A program made the position numbers and the translations under genes. 64,000 nt of DNA, from contig CM057141.1 of NCBI GenBank assembly GCA_029964075.1, positions 8,804,001 to 8,868,000 on the forward strand. Reading direction: 5' to 3'. Origin of the DNA: Patiria pectinifera. Its lineage: Eukaryota; Echinodermata; Asteroidea; Valvatida; Asterinidae. Of this stretch, positions 1 through 8,930 are shown piece by piece (positions within the stretch are counted from its first letter, which is position 1; each line of letters starts with the position of its first letter). Below the pieces are notes generated by a model. The model was given only the letters and a program-made list of their open reading frames with translations. It made no database searches and had not been told where the DNA came from.

Positions 1-282
1 TCTTGCTGTCTATAGACAAAAGCCGATCAAAAAAAAACATCTGGATGTACATGTACAATCATGCTGACTGAGATCTCTTCCGTGAGCAAATGTCCACTGC
101 TGAATGGTCCAATTACCTGCACCTAGTCAGTCTTGATGAATGCTGGTCACACTTTGAAAATGAAATCAAAGAAGCTATGGGCCTCTGCATACCAAAACGT
201 ATCATTTCAACCAGAGCCGACACACATACTTGGTTTGATAAGAGCTGTAAGGATGCCTTAAATGAGAAGGATAATAAGTAAG
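1..282 (+). mobile_element. LINE fragment, linker between endonuclease and RT
   Basis: An open stretch (about 90-281) with WSHFENEIKEAM, CIPKRIIS and TWFDKSCKDALNEKD resembles the segment joining the APE endonuclease to the reverse transcriptase in CR1/L2/jockey-type LINEs, where a 'P..PW.....A...RD' block precedes RT. Upstream in the same frame (about 30-90) is KKNIWMYMYNHAD and then a stop. The element enters from the left edge of the window. Its RT and C-terminus lie at 2711-4120 and 5394-5947, separated by later insertions. It is dead: stops, and a gap where PLE-1 sits. Confidence 0.6.
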
Positions 283-367
283 ATTTGAGGCTTTGCATGG
301 TGGAGATACTAAATAATGAAAGGTTTGCGGAAACACCATGTGCGAATAATTTCTCAACTAAGAGAAT

Positions 368-431
368 GGTTCTGAAAAGAACCAGAGGTATAAACTCGAC
401 GTTCCGCTCAGTATGCTCTGACCGTCTTCAG
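368..431 (-). ncRNA. Degenerate hammerhead-like motif in PLE-1 3' region
   Basis: On the minus strand a CUGAAGA box is followed by an imperfect hairpin and then GGAACGUCGAG, which resembles the CUGAUGA / stem II / GAAAC layout of hammerhead ribozymes. A small hairpin (GGTTCT, 4-nt loop, AGAACC) follows at 368-383. The same arrangement is in PLE-3 at 30175-30238. PLEs are known to carry hammerheads near their ends. The core here departs from consensus, so I call it a remnant. Confidence 0.4.
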
Positions 432-639
432 GAGAGTGCCTAAACTCTAAGAAAGTGAATAATTAATAGCAAAAGGCGAAGTCAATGAAGTGAAAAGTTG
501 CATCCTGCAAGGATGCCAAGTAGACAGGATCCTAGAACAAGCTTGGTGCCCACTGAAGTGGAACAGTAGGGTTGCATTGTCAGTAGAGGGAGGACCTAGG
601 GTATAGGAAACCCATCAGTCTAAGGTGGTAGCTGAGGAC

Positions 640-2560
640 CTAGGGTATAGGAGACCCATCAGTCTGGAGAAGTGGGAGCCAGATGTCGTTGAGGTGAAAC
701 CCGATGTCTTGCGGAACTGTGTTGTGCTTGCGGATCTCGATGGCTTCCCGTATGCGTCTTGGATGCCAGAATTGGATCGGTGCGATGAGTTCGGCCGCAT
801 CCCAATCACCTTTGTGGTCGTTGATGTGGGAATGTTTGACAATGGCCGATTTGTAAAAATCCCCTCGCCGTCCATGTGCTCTGTGTTCCTTGAGCCTAGT
901 GGGAAGGTTCCGACCGGTTTCGCCGATGTAGACTTTGCCGCATTTACACGGAATGCGGTAGACTCCCGCCTTGGAAGAGGAGTCCTGCTTGTCCTTGTGA
1001 GTATGGAGGCTGCCTTGGAGCTTGTTGCCAGATGAGTGGTACACCCTGACGCCGGCTTGTTGGAGGATGCGTTGCAGATGATGAGAAGCTGGACCTATGT
1101 GAGGAAGAGTGACTGAGGGAGATACAGTGGAAGGACCTTGGGTATAGGAGACCCGTTGGTCAGGTTTGCTGATCGTGATGCAGTTGGGTTTGTAGCCGTT
1201 CCGTTGTAGTGACGCCTGGATGTGCTTGAGTTCATGCTTGAGGTTGTCTTGGTCGCAGACCTCAAAGGCTCTCTGTACTAGGGTGCGGTTGACCGATGAC
1301 TTGATGCTGGGGTGATGAAACGACCGCTGGTGGAGATAGCAGTCGGTGTGGGTTGGTTTCCTGTAGACGCTATGTCCCAGGGTGCCATCCGGATTCCTGG
1401 AGATCTTGACATCCAGGAAAGGAATGGTGCCGTGCTGTTCTTGTTCCATGGTGAAGCTGATGCTGGTGTGTTGCTTGTTGAGGTACTGGAGGAAGTCTTG
1501 GAGTGTGTCCGGGCCATGGGGCCACACTAAGAAGGTGTCATCAACGTAGCGTAGCCACAGGCTCGGCCAAAGATCCGCTGTGAGGAGGGAGGAAGACTCG
1601 AACTCCTCCATGAAGATGTCGGCTAGGACCGGGGATAAAGGAGATCCCATGGAGGTCCCAGCCGTTTGAACTTGCCTTGCCACTGAAAACAACTGGAAGA
1701 GATACATGTTAGTAACAGATCATGAATTTGGTCGGGGGACAGGTCTGTGCATTTAGCAAGAGTGGTATCATGTTCAAGTCTTTCCTTAGCTAGTTGCAGG
1801 CCTCGCCTGTGGGGACATTGGTGAAGAGTGAGACGACGTCAAAACTGACAAGCAAGTCAGTAGGTTGGACAGTGAGGTTTCTGGTGATGCTGACAAACTG
1901 GGAAGAGTTGGACACATGGTGTGGTGTGTGACCCACCAAGGGTCTGAGGATTTTGGCTAAGTGTTGGGCTGTGTTGTAGGTGGGGGAACCTCGAGAGGCA
2001 ACTATGGGGCGCAGAGGGATCTCAGGTTTGTGAATCTTCGGTTGACCAAAGAACCTGGGACAGATCGAACTGGAGGGTCTGAGTCGTCTGTAGAGGGGGA
2101 TGGATAATGCATCTGCTCGATGCAAGAGGAGAAGTTGGGGAGATGAGGTTCTTGGGGAGTGGGCGGTATGAACCAGAAGAAAGTATGTCTTTTACCTTGT
2201 TGCTGTAGTCCTCCCTGTCCATGACGACTTTGGTGTGGCCCTTGTCCGCTGTGAGGATGTGGATGGAGTTGTCTCGGCGAAGGTCACTGACAGCTAACCG
2301 CTCTGTTTTGGTCAGATTAGGTTTAGCTGGGCGAGCCTTGCGGAGGACTTGATTCATCTTGATGCGGACGTCGTTGGCTGCTGTCTTGGTGATGTGTCTG
2401 AGGGCTGGCTCCGTCGACTGGATGATGCTCTCGATGGGTACAGACCTTGGAGGAACAGCAAAGTTTATGCCAAGGGACAGAACTTTTTCTGTACTGTTCA
2501 GCTGTCGGCTGCTGAGGTTGACTACAGTATGCTTGGTGAAGGTGTCTTGACTACAGAGAT
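640..2560 (-). pseudogene. PLE-1 reverse transcriptase with C-terminal GIY-YIG endonuclease
   Basis: Reading the minus strand from 2560, the frames show: an N-terminal VVNLSSRQL block; the PLE hallmark TADKG followed by VVMDREDY; FGQPKIHKPEIPLRPIV (RT motif 2 region); SFDVVSLFTNVPT (motif A); GTSMGSPLSPVLADIF (motif B); LRYVDDTFLVW (motif C, catalytic YVDD); IPFLDVKI; and VYRKPTHTDCYLH. After a linker comes a GIY-YIG nuclease: GVYRIPCKCGKVYIGETGR, then KHSHINDH and REAIEIRKH with the metal-binding Glu. The last 355 residues (640-1707) are open. Upstream the frame changes at least twice, near 1790 and 2030-2120, so the copy is inactive. The order RT then GIY-YIG is that of canonical endonuclease-bearing PLEs. 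Confidence 0.9.
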
Positions 2561-2574
2561 GAGGTGGATGGCAC

Positions 2575-2705
2575 CAGTATATAGGAGATCCAGATGGCAG
2601 GTTACGCGGGCGAGAAGACTGATGCCAGGATATAGGAGATCCAGTTGGCGGGCTATGTAGGCGAGATGGACGACGCCAGAATATAGGAATCCAGTTGGCG
2701 GGCTA
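2575..2705. repeat. Three ~51-bp tandem repeats at the PLE-1 5' side
   Basis: Three units start with 'ATATAGGA(GA)TCCAG' at about 2578, 2630 and 2680, each followed by a 'TGGC(G/A)GG' block. They lie just upstream of the PLE-1 ORF in its own orientation and echo the 'TATAGGAGACCC' motif in the rest of the element. Confidence 0.65.
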
Positions 2706-2710
2706 CGGTT

Positions 2711-4120
2711 ACGGTGGAAATCATCACTGAACTTAAATCATTCATCCAGTGTACTGACTCTCTTTGTGAAAAATTGGCCAATAACTGATGATAAAGCTAA
2801 AGCTGAAATGCTTAATCAAACTTTTATAGGTAAACAGCTCAACCCAGTAAATGAAACGACTCCTAGCTTGCACTCTTCAACAAACGTCAAACTCAACAAC
2901 ATCACTTTCTCAACTAAAGTCATAATAAAGGAGCTCCGTAACCTTGACACTAATAAGGCTAGCGGTCTGGACAATTAACATCTCTCCAATTGTGCTCAAA
3001 TTTGCAGCTCCCGAACTAGCTGTACCCCTGACTCGTTTGTTTTGCAAATCTCTTGACAGCGGCACTGTTCCATCTGCCTGGAAGTTTGCAAATGTAACGT
3101 CTGTTCCCAAAGCTGGCTCATCAAGTGACCCTAAAAACTATAGGCTGATAGCACTCCTTCCAGTTGTCTCCAAGGTCATGGAAAGAGTCTTAAATCATGC
3201 TCTTCTCACACACTGCTGTGCAAACAACCTATTACCCAATCTGCAGTTTGGCTTCCTCCCCAAAAGATCTACACATGACGCTCTTCTTCTCATCACGCAA
3301 CAAATTCAGGATAACCTCGATAAAGGGTATGAGTCTCGCCTCATCGCACTTGATTTGTCTGCAGCATTTGATCGGGTGTGGCACACTGGACTTCTTGCTA
3401 AATTAAAGAACTGTGGCATCACTGGCAACCTGCTCTGCTGGTTCAAGTCATACCTAAGCAACAGATTTCAGCAGGTAACAGTTGGAGGTCAAACTTCACG
3501 CAAATCACCCATTACGTATGGAGTACCCAAGGGCAGTGTGCTGGGTCCTACTCTTTTCCTCATCTTCACCAGTGACATTACTGAAAACCTTGAAAACACT
3601 ATGTTAAGCTATGCAGATGACTGCACACTATTCTCCACAATCACATCTCCAGGGCAGAGAACACAATGTGCAGCTTTACTTCAACGAGATCTGAACAAGC
3701 TAGCATCATGGGCAGAGAACTGGAAACTTAAGTTCAATGCATCTAAAACCCAGTCGATCATCATTTCACGATCAAGATCTACAGACCCACACTACCCTCA
3801 ACTAAATTTTCTTGGGCAGCCACTACACAATGTGGACTCAATCAAAATTTTGGGAGTCACATTGGATGCTAAACTCTCCTGGACTCAACATATTAGCAAC
3901 CTGGCCATAGCCTCTAGTAGAAAACTAGGGATGATGCGGAAAGCAAAATGGAATAACCTGGAGAGCAGAACTACTGCTACCATCTACAAATCCTTCATTA
4001 GACCTTATTGGAATATTGCAGTCCAATCTGGGGTACGGCAGCAAAATCAAAACTGGGGATCCTTGACAGACTTCAAAAGAAAGCCATAGCTTCCATTCCA
4101 CCAACTCTTCATGCAGAAGT
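2711..4120 (+). pseudogene. LINE reverse transcriptase, middle part
   Basis: Resumes the LINE seen at 1-282. A first frame (2766-2978) gives the pre-RT block NWPITDDKAKAEMLNQTF and LDTNKASGLDN. The second (2944-4089) gives the RT: FANVTSVPKAGSSSDPKNYR, GFLPKRSTHDALL, LIALDLSAAFDRVWH (motif A), GVPKGSVLGPTLFLIF (motif B), LSYADDCTLFS (motif C, YADD), WKLKFNASKTQ (motif D) and IKILGVTLDAKLSW. A frameshift near 2975 and another near 4005 (before EYCSPIWGTAAKSKLGILDR) inactivate it. Family: non-LTR retrotransposon of the CR1/L2/jockey broad type. At 4120 it is interrupted by a TA-flanked insertion and it continues at 5394. Confidence 0.88.
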
Positions 4121-4121
4121 A

Positions 4122-4283
4122 CAATCCTGGCCAAATCTCGCTGGGCCCCCAACCCGCCAGCCCCCGCTCAATGTTGTCTTTCATCCCCAGAAGAGAACAA
4201 CATTGACCGGGGGAGCGGGGGAGTTGGTGACCGTTGGAGGCTAAGGTTATTTCCAAGTGTCCCAATCATTTTGGCCGGGATTG
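4122..4283. mobile_element. Tc1/mariner-like MITE, copy 1
   Basis: A 162-bp GC-rich element with terminal inverted repeats CAATCCTGGCCAAA and TTTGGCCGGGATTG. The left end abuts a TA dinucleotide. The right end abuts TC instead, because the matching outer TA lies at 5393-5394 beside copy 2. It interrupts the LINE ORF just after PTLHAEV. Confidence 0.65.
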
Positions 4284-5004
4284 TCTGAATGTACAATAGC
4301 CTTGATATTGGATTTGGATATTGCGCATAGTACGCGCTCAAATAATAATACACACACGCGCGCGCTGGTGGTCAATGCACACGATTCACCATGACGGTGC
4401 ACCATGTCATTTTGACCGATATTTTTACAAAATACAGATTGTGTTCGACGTGAAAGCCGTATTAGGATACACAAAAAAACGTATCATCTTCTTCAATTTG
4501 TTTTTAATCCGTCATTTGGACGAAAAATCCATCCAAACCATAGTGTAACCACGGTTCACCACTGTAAATTATATAATAAGCAGAGTCACTCAATTCCTTT
4601 ATATCATTTGGTTTGGATGGATCACCGATGGATTTTTCGGCAAATTAACAGAATGAGTGAATACAAACAAATTGAAGAGGATTGTATATTGTTTGTGTAT
4701 CATAATGAGCCTTTCAAGTTAAACACAAACTGTATTTTGTACAGTTGTTGGCCAAAATGGCATGGTGAACCGTCATGGCGAACCGTTACGATGCACGCAA
4801 AAATAAAGTTGTGATTTTAAAGAATTGGAACATTTGTATTTTTAATTTCCATTTTTGTATTACTATCAATCATTATTATCTGGCCTAAATATGTGTTCTT
4901 TCATTCAACCTTCAGCCGCCATTTCATATTTTGGAAACAAAACTCATGAAAACAGCTCCCCAAACGGCATGTCATGCATATTTTGAAAAATGAAAAAATT
5001 CAGA
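4284..5004. mobile_element. DNA between the two MITE copies, with a foldback core
   Basis: Ends in short inverted repeats TCTGAAT (4284-4290) and ATTCAGA (4998-5004). Inside, about 4388-4544 is the inverted complement of about 4605-4790 (for example GACGAAAAATCCATCCAAACC against GGTTTGGATGGATCACCGATGG, with small gaps), giving arms of about 160-180 bp around a 60-bp spacer. No coding sequence is seen. Most likely a non-autonomous foldback DNA element. Confidence 0.5.
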
Positions 5005-5062
5005 CATTCCTGGCCAAATCTCGCTGGGCCCCCAACCCCCCAGCCCCCGTCAATGTTGTCTC

Positions 5063-5099
<37 letters not shown>

Positions 5100-5392
5100 T
5101 AGTTCTTATATAGCGCATTACATACGAAATCTCAATGCGCTTTACAAAGAAATTACTACAATACTTATAAAAAGCTAAATATATATTACTAGTCCATTAA
5201 AATGTTTAGTTTGAATGTTATTTGAATACATTTAAAAAGCTCATAAAACTACTAATACATCAAAAATCTCTCATTGCGCGGTGTGGGCTCCATCCCCAGA
5301 AGAGAACAACATTGACCGGGGGAGCGGGGGAGTTGGTGACCGTTCGAGACTAAGGTTATTTCCAAGTGTCCCAAACATTTTGGCTGGGATTG
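5005..5392. mobile_element. Tc1/mariner-like MITE, copy 2, with nested insertion
   Basis: Same family and orientation as 4122-4283: starts CATTCCTGGCCAAA and ends TTTGGCTGGGATTG, followed by TA (5393-5394). It is split in the middle by a 229-bp (TAA)n-associated repeat at 5062-5290. Beyond it the LINE ORF resumes in register with IQSLSHRRQVAGL. Confidence 0.6.
5062..5290. repeat. (TAA)n microsatellite plus 'TATAGCGC' dispersed repeat
   Basis: A perfect (TAA)n run of about 36 bp leads into TATATAGCGCATTACATACG...CAATGCGCTTTACA and ends near GCGCGGTGTGGGCT. Related 'TATAAAGCGCTGGTATCTAGG...CACTGCGC' modules with TAA-type runs lie at 7255-7375 and 11185-11340, so this is a dispersed short element rather than a simple microsatellite. 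It is inserted inside MITE copy 2. Confidence 0.55.
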
Positions 5393-5393
5393 T

Positions 5394-5947
5394 AGGTATT
5401 CAGTCTCTAAGTCATCGTAGGCAAGTTGCTGGTCTAACAGTCTTCAGGAAAAGGCAGTGCTCTCCTCTGCCTCATCCTCTGGACAGACTCAAACTACCTC
5501 CACTCACAGCACGCCGTTCTACCAGGCAGTCATCTGCATCCCATCATCATACAGCCCATATAAGACCAATTGTAGAGTACGCCTAGCCATGCGCTACAGA
5601 ATCTGCTATGATCTGGTAGACATCAGTTGGAACCAACATCTCTCTCGCTTTTGGACTCCCTACTTCAGCTCTCAAGTATACTCATCCTCCTTCCCTCGTA
5701 CCAGCAAGGAATGGAACTCCCTTAAGAAGGATCCCAGTGACTTTGCAACACTCAATGCCTTCAAGGTGGCATGGAGGGAAGCCACCATCTAACATGTAGA
5801 CATTTAACTTTTTAACCGCACTTCACTGTATATATATCATGCACAAGATTTTTGTTTGTCTGCGTACATATTATGACTGGGCGCGCATCCAACCTGCTGT
5901 GCGTTTATCTTCATTCATGAAGCCTGCACTATATGGAAGAAGAAGTC
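5394..5947 (+). pseudogene. LINE C-terminus and 3' tail
   Basis: Continues the LINE ORF after the composite insertion: IQSLSHRRQVAGLTVFRK, LPHPLDRLKLPP, and in a second frame RTSKEWNSLKKDPSDFATLN...FKVAWREATI, ending at a stop near 5792. The 'EWNSL' block and short basic C-terminus are typical of the end of this LINE class. About 150 bp of 3' UTR end in a short GAAGAAGAAG run near 5945, like the simple-repeat tails of such LINEs. Confidence 0.75.
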
Positions 5948-7254
5948 ACTTGTGGCAAAACAATAGAAAGCTGCCCTGCAGTTCCAAGCCATAGCAGCAA
6001 GACAGAATGAAGTAGGCCAGTGTTGGTTCCAGTGTTCTAGCCAGGCATGAAATAGCGCTAGCACCTGCTATGCTGAAATTGCGCTGCTACTGCTACGCTG
6101 TACATTTTACTTGTGTAAAAAAAATCTGCTTCTGTTTGTTAGTATAGGCACGGCGACTTCACACATTGCTACTGAAGGTATGACACAGCGAGAGAAGTTT
6201 TGAAATAAACCACACATTCCCCATACGATACTGGTACCGTGATGCCATTCATACGAAAATATACATACATTGGCATTCGTTATGAAAACAAATGCTGTTT
6301 CCAGTGCTACGTACATCTTTTTGTCACATTTAACCTTATTTTAAAGTTGTTTTTTTTTTCCATTTTGAAGGCTTTTTTTTTGGTGCCTTCTCCGTTTTTG
6401 TGTTAATGTACAGCTCTATATTCATGAGCAAAACTTTGATGTCATTTCATGCAGATTAATGTAACATGGCCATTTCAGCAACAATAAATTGCTAGAATTT
6501 GGGATATTTTGCTGTCATAAATTTCTTTTCTTTTGTGATTCTTTGCTGTGTCAGTAAGCCGATGAGCAATCCTTTCTCACAAATGTTTTCAATTAGCAAA
6601 TTTGGGTGAATAATTTGAAAGAAACCCCCTAAACTGAACAGTGTCTTCCTGAAATCACATCACAGCAACAGTGCGCTCAGTAGTCCGGAAAAACATGGAT
6701 ACTTTTAAATGAATGTTTCAAGCCGTGCACTTTGCAATAAGACTAACCAAAAAAGGATGTCAAACTTGTTTTACTATTACATTTCAGAGAAGTAGAAAGT
6801 TGCACAAAATGTGTTCCTAAGAAGAATTCATTGCACGAACCCTTTAATTAAGAAAGAGAGGTATGCATTTACGGATTGAAGACATCAGATATGATTTGTG
6901 CCGAGATAATTCAGAATTGTACATGCAGGAACTTATCTTAAAACATGCTTGACAAAATGTGAATATGTTGCCCATTAATGAAAAGGAATGCCTGATTAAC
7001 CCCTCACTGCTGGTTCAGATGAAATTGAATGAACAACGCGATACTTTTAATTTGAATGCATCTTTTACACGGAAGAGTGAAGCTAAAAGGCGATAGATTG
7101 CTTGGATAGTGAAGTTGAATGATTCTTTTTTGATTGTTGAATGACGATCTGCGTGATCTTTCAATTTCAATCTAAATTGAATGAGCCAGGCGTTAAATTG
7201 AATGAAAACTTGGTGAAGTTGGCGGGGAAAACCTATATTAATACTTATAATCAT
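5948..7254. other. No gene or recognisable element seen
   Basis: Unique-looking AT-rich DNA. Open frames are under 80 codons and lack family features. Probably an intron of the formin gene upstream of the first exon in this window, since that exon starts in the middle of the FH2 domain. Confidence 0.5.
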
Positions 7255-7375
7255 AAACAGTTATAAAGCGCTGGTATCTAGGAAAACCTATTCACTGCGC
7301 TGGGGTCTGAGACAATAATATTAATGATAAGGTTGAATGGAGAGTTTTGAGACAAGATTTGAAAGATTCAGTGTC
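7255..7375. repeat. Dispersed short repeat, 'AAGCGCTGGTATCTAGG' family
   Basis: The block TATAAAGCGCTGGTATCTAG, then CCTAT(T)CACTGCGCTGGGGTCT, GACAATAAT and GAATGGAGAG..TTGAGACAAGATTTG recurs in the same orientation at about 11231-11325. No coding capacity. Likely a SINE- or MITE-like element. Confidence 0.6.
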
Positions 7376-7784
7376 AGGTTGTTATCTCATGGCCATTGGT
7401 AGTTTATAACGTGATAACCCGCCACCACGAGAGGGCGTTATCACAACCAACCAATATCACCCACGAACCCGTAGGAACATCTAGGCCAACTCCTACTGGC
7501 TGTGTAATGCGCGGGCACCTTTTTGGCCTACTATATGTAGCGCGAATAAAAAAATCATAGTAGTTCCGAAGCAAACTCTCAAATTTCTTCCAGTGATGTG
7601 AAAGATGCAGCAAGATGTTTGATGCAACTTCAATGGTCAACTCTTTTCTTGTGTGTAGTATGTGTGGGACTGAAAATGAACAGTAATTGCCTGCAGAAGT
7701 CACGCATGCGCACTAGTTGCCCCCCATTTTTTTTGGGGGGGGGGGACAAACTGCAGACAGCACCTCTGAAGCAGTTGCTGCGTA

Positions 7785-8480
7785 AACACTGACCTGGGCA
7801 GATCTCATGTGTAATTCACTGACTTGTTGAAGAGATGTTGATTGGGAGAGGGCCTGGAGGGTTTCTTCTGCATGATAGTGCTGTCAGCTCAGTGAATTGG
7901 AATTGACATTGGCTTTCCCGGACCAGTACTTGATACTGAAATTGAACTGAGCCAGCTGGTTGGCCTACTTCATCTTCATTGCCCCTAAATTAGCTGCTGT
8001 TGTTGATGTAGATGAAGAACTCTACCCCCAGAAGGTGATCATGAAACTTTTTTGTCACCGCCCACTTCAGTGCTAGGAGCTCGAGCTTCATGGAGCTGTA
8101 GTTGCTCAGCTTCCTCTCTGGAGGGCGGAGGCTGTGACTTGCATAAGAGATTACTACTCGCCAATGCTCCTGGTACTGAGACAACACAGCACCAAGTCCA
8201 CTGAAGGAAGCATCGGTTTCGACCATTAACGGTTCTGGAGTTGAGGTAGCCAAGAACAGGCGGGGTTGTCAGTCTGGCCTCGATCTCCTCAATTGCCTTG
8301 GTGCAGTCTTAGTTCCAGCGGCTGCAAAACTCCTCCATCTGGTTTTGAGTGGCATGTCACCAAGCTGCCCCCTGCTTACACCCCTGCTTTGTCAGCAAAG
8401 CATGGAGCAGCGCTGCCACCATGTAGTTCACTTGGTTGTCTTCAAAAGCTAAAAAGATTCAGCGGATGTAAATACCAATA
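7785..8480 (-). pseudogene. Ty3/gypsy pol fragment: RNase H end of RT
   Basis: On the minus strand: WNDCTKAIEEIEARLTTPPVLGYL-type sequence with a stop after WN (about 8330-8250), then VETDASFSGLGAVLSQYQEHW, ISYASHSLRPPERKLSNYSS and LELLALKWAVTKKFHDHLLG (RNase H, 7990-8250), then a QLAQFNFSIKYWSGKANVN-like block (about 7900). These are standard Ty3/gypsy RNase H signatures; the expected 'TDNNP' is degraded to INNSS. Stops and frame changes show it is dead. No LTRs were found next to it. Confidence 0.8.
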
Positions 8481-8497
8481 ACAAATAACAAGCCTCT

Positions 8498-8618
8498 AGT
8501 ACTAATGACATCAGACTTTGTTTATGTGTGTGCTTTCCTATGGTGCTCAGTGGACCATGGACCCCCACTGGCTCCATAGGAAAGTGCACATGTAAACAAA
8601 GTGTGACGTCATTAGTAC
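8498..8618. repeat. Foldback with ~45-bp arms
   Basis: AGTACTAATGACATCAGACT at 8498 onward is mirrored by GTGTGACGTCATTAGTAC at about 8600-8618. The arms run to CTTTCCTATGG and CCATAGGAAAG around a ~30-nt loop that itself contains CCATGG. A few mismatches show some age. Probably a small MITE. Confidence 0.6.
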
Positions 8619-8647
8619 AGCTTCTTGAAATCAATAAGCTTCATTTT

Positions 8648-8745
8648 AAGTAAGATTTGAGGCTTTGCATGGTGGAGATACTAAATAATGAAAGGTTTGC
8701 GGAAACACCATGTGCGAATAATTGCTCAACTATTTAATTATTTAT
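8648..8745 (-). mobile_element. 5'-truncated PLE 3' tail with 13-bp target duplication
   Basis: About 85 bp match the 3' end of PLE-1 (283-358) with a single obvious substitution. The segment is flanked by direct repeats TAAGCTTCATTTT at 8635-8647 and 8746-8758, a clear target-site duplication. Only the extreme 3' end was inserted, as expected from incomplete reverse transcription. It ends 42 nt before the duplicated flank and polypyrimidine run give way to the splice acceptor of the exon at 8801. Confidence 0.8.
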
Positions 8746-8800
8746 TAAGCTTCATTTTGTTTTTATTCATTCTTTTTTTTTTTTTTTCTTTTTTTTTAAG

Positions 8801-8930
8801 CTAGCAGATTGCCGGGGCAGAGATAAGTCATGCACACTCTTAAAGTATGTCGTTCAACAGATCAAGAAAGACAACCCTGAACTTCTCAGCTTCATCGATG
8901 AATTTATGCCTATGACTCGACTCTTTGATG
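8801..8930 (+). CDS. Formin exon: FH2 core helices
   Basis: Begins after a long pyrimidine tract ending TTTAAG and ends at GTAAGA (8931). The frame starts in phase 0: LADCRGRDKSCTLLKYVVQQ, then IKKDNPELLSFIDEFM and RLFD, with one base left over. 'LADxxxxDxxxTLLxYxV' followed by 'hPxLLxF' is the conserved FH2 stretch just after the 'GNxxN..' segment in formins. The preceding FH2 exon was searched for upstream and not found, so it should lie beyond the window's left edge. Confidence 0.88.

Larger units (their letters stand above)
283..2710 (-). mobile_element. Penelope-like element PLE-1, reversed, inserted in the LINE
   Basis: This segment interrupts the plus-strand LINE and carries a minus-strand PLE coding region (640-2560). 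The element's 3' non-coding end lies at 283-440 and includes a hammerhead-like motif. The terminal ~85 bp (about 283-358) recur almost identically at 8649-8730, which marks them as the conserved 3' end of a family. A motif containing 'GGGTATAGGAGACCC' recurs at about 592, 635 and 1133, the last one inside the ORF, and a diverged form at 2578-2690. I could not find a clean target-site duplication. LINE sequence resumes near 2711. Confidence 0.75.

Noticed and set aside
625..1035. 136-codon plus-strand frame
   Set aside because: Antisense shadow of the PLE-1 GIY-YIG region.
7722..7745. C-run/T-run/G-run as a regulatory G-quadruplex
   Set aside because: A homopolymer block with no nearby gene start; nothing beyond composition supports a role.
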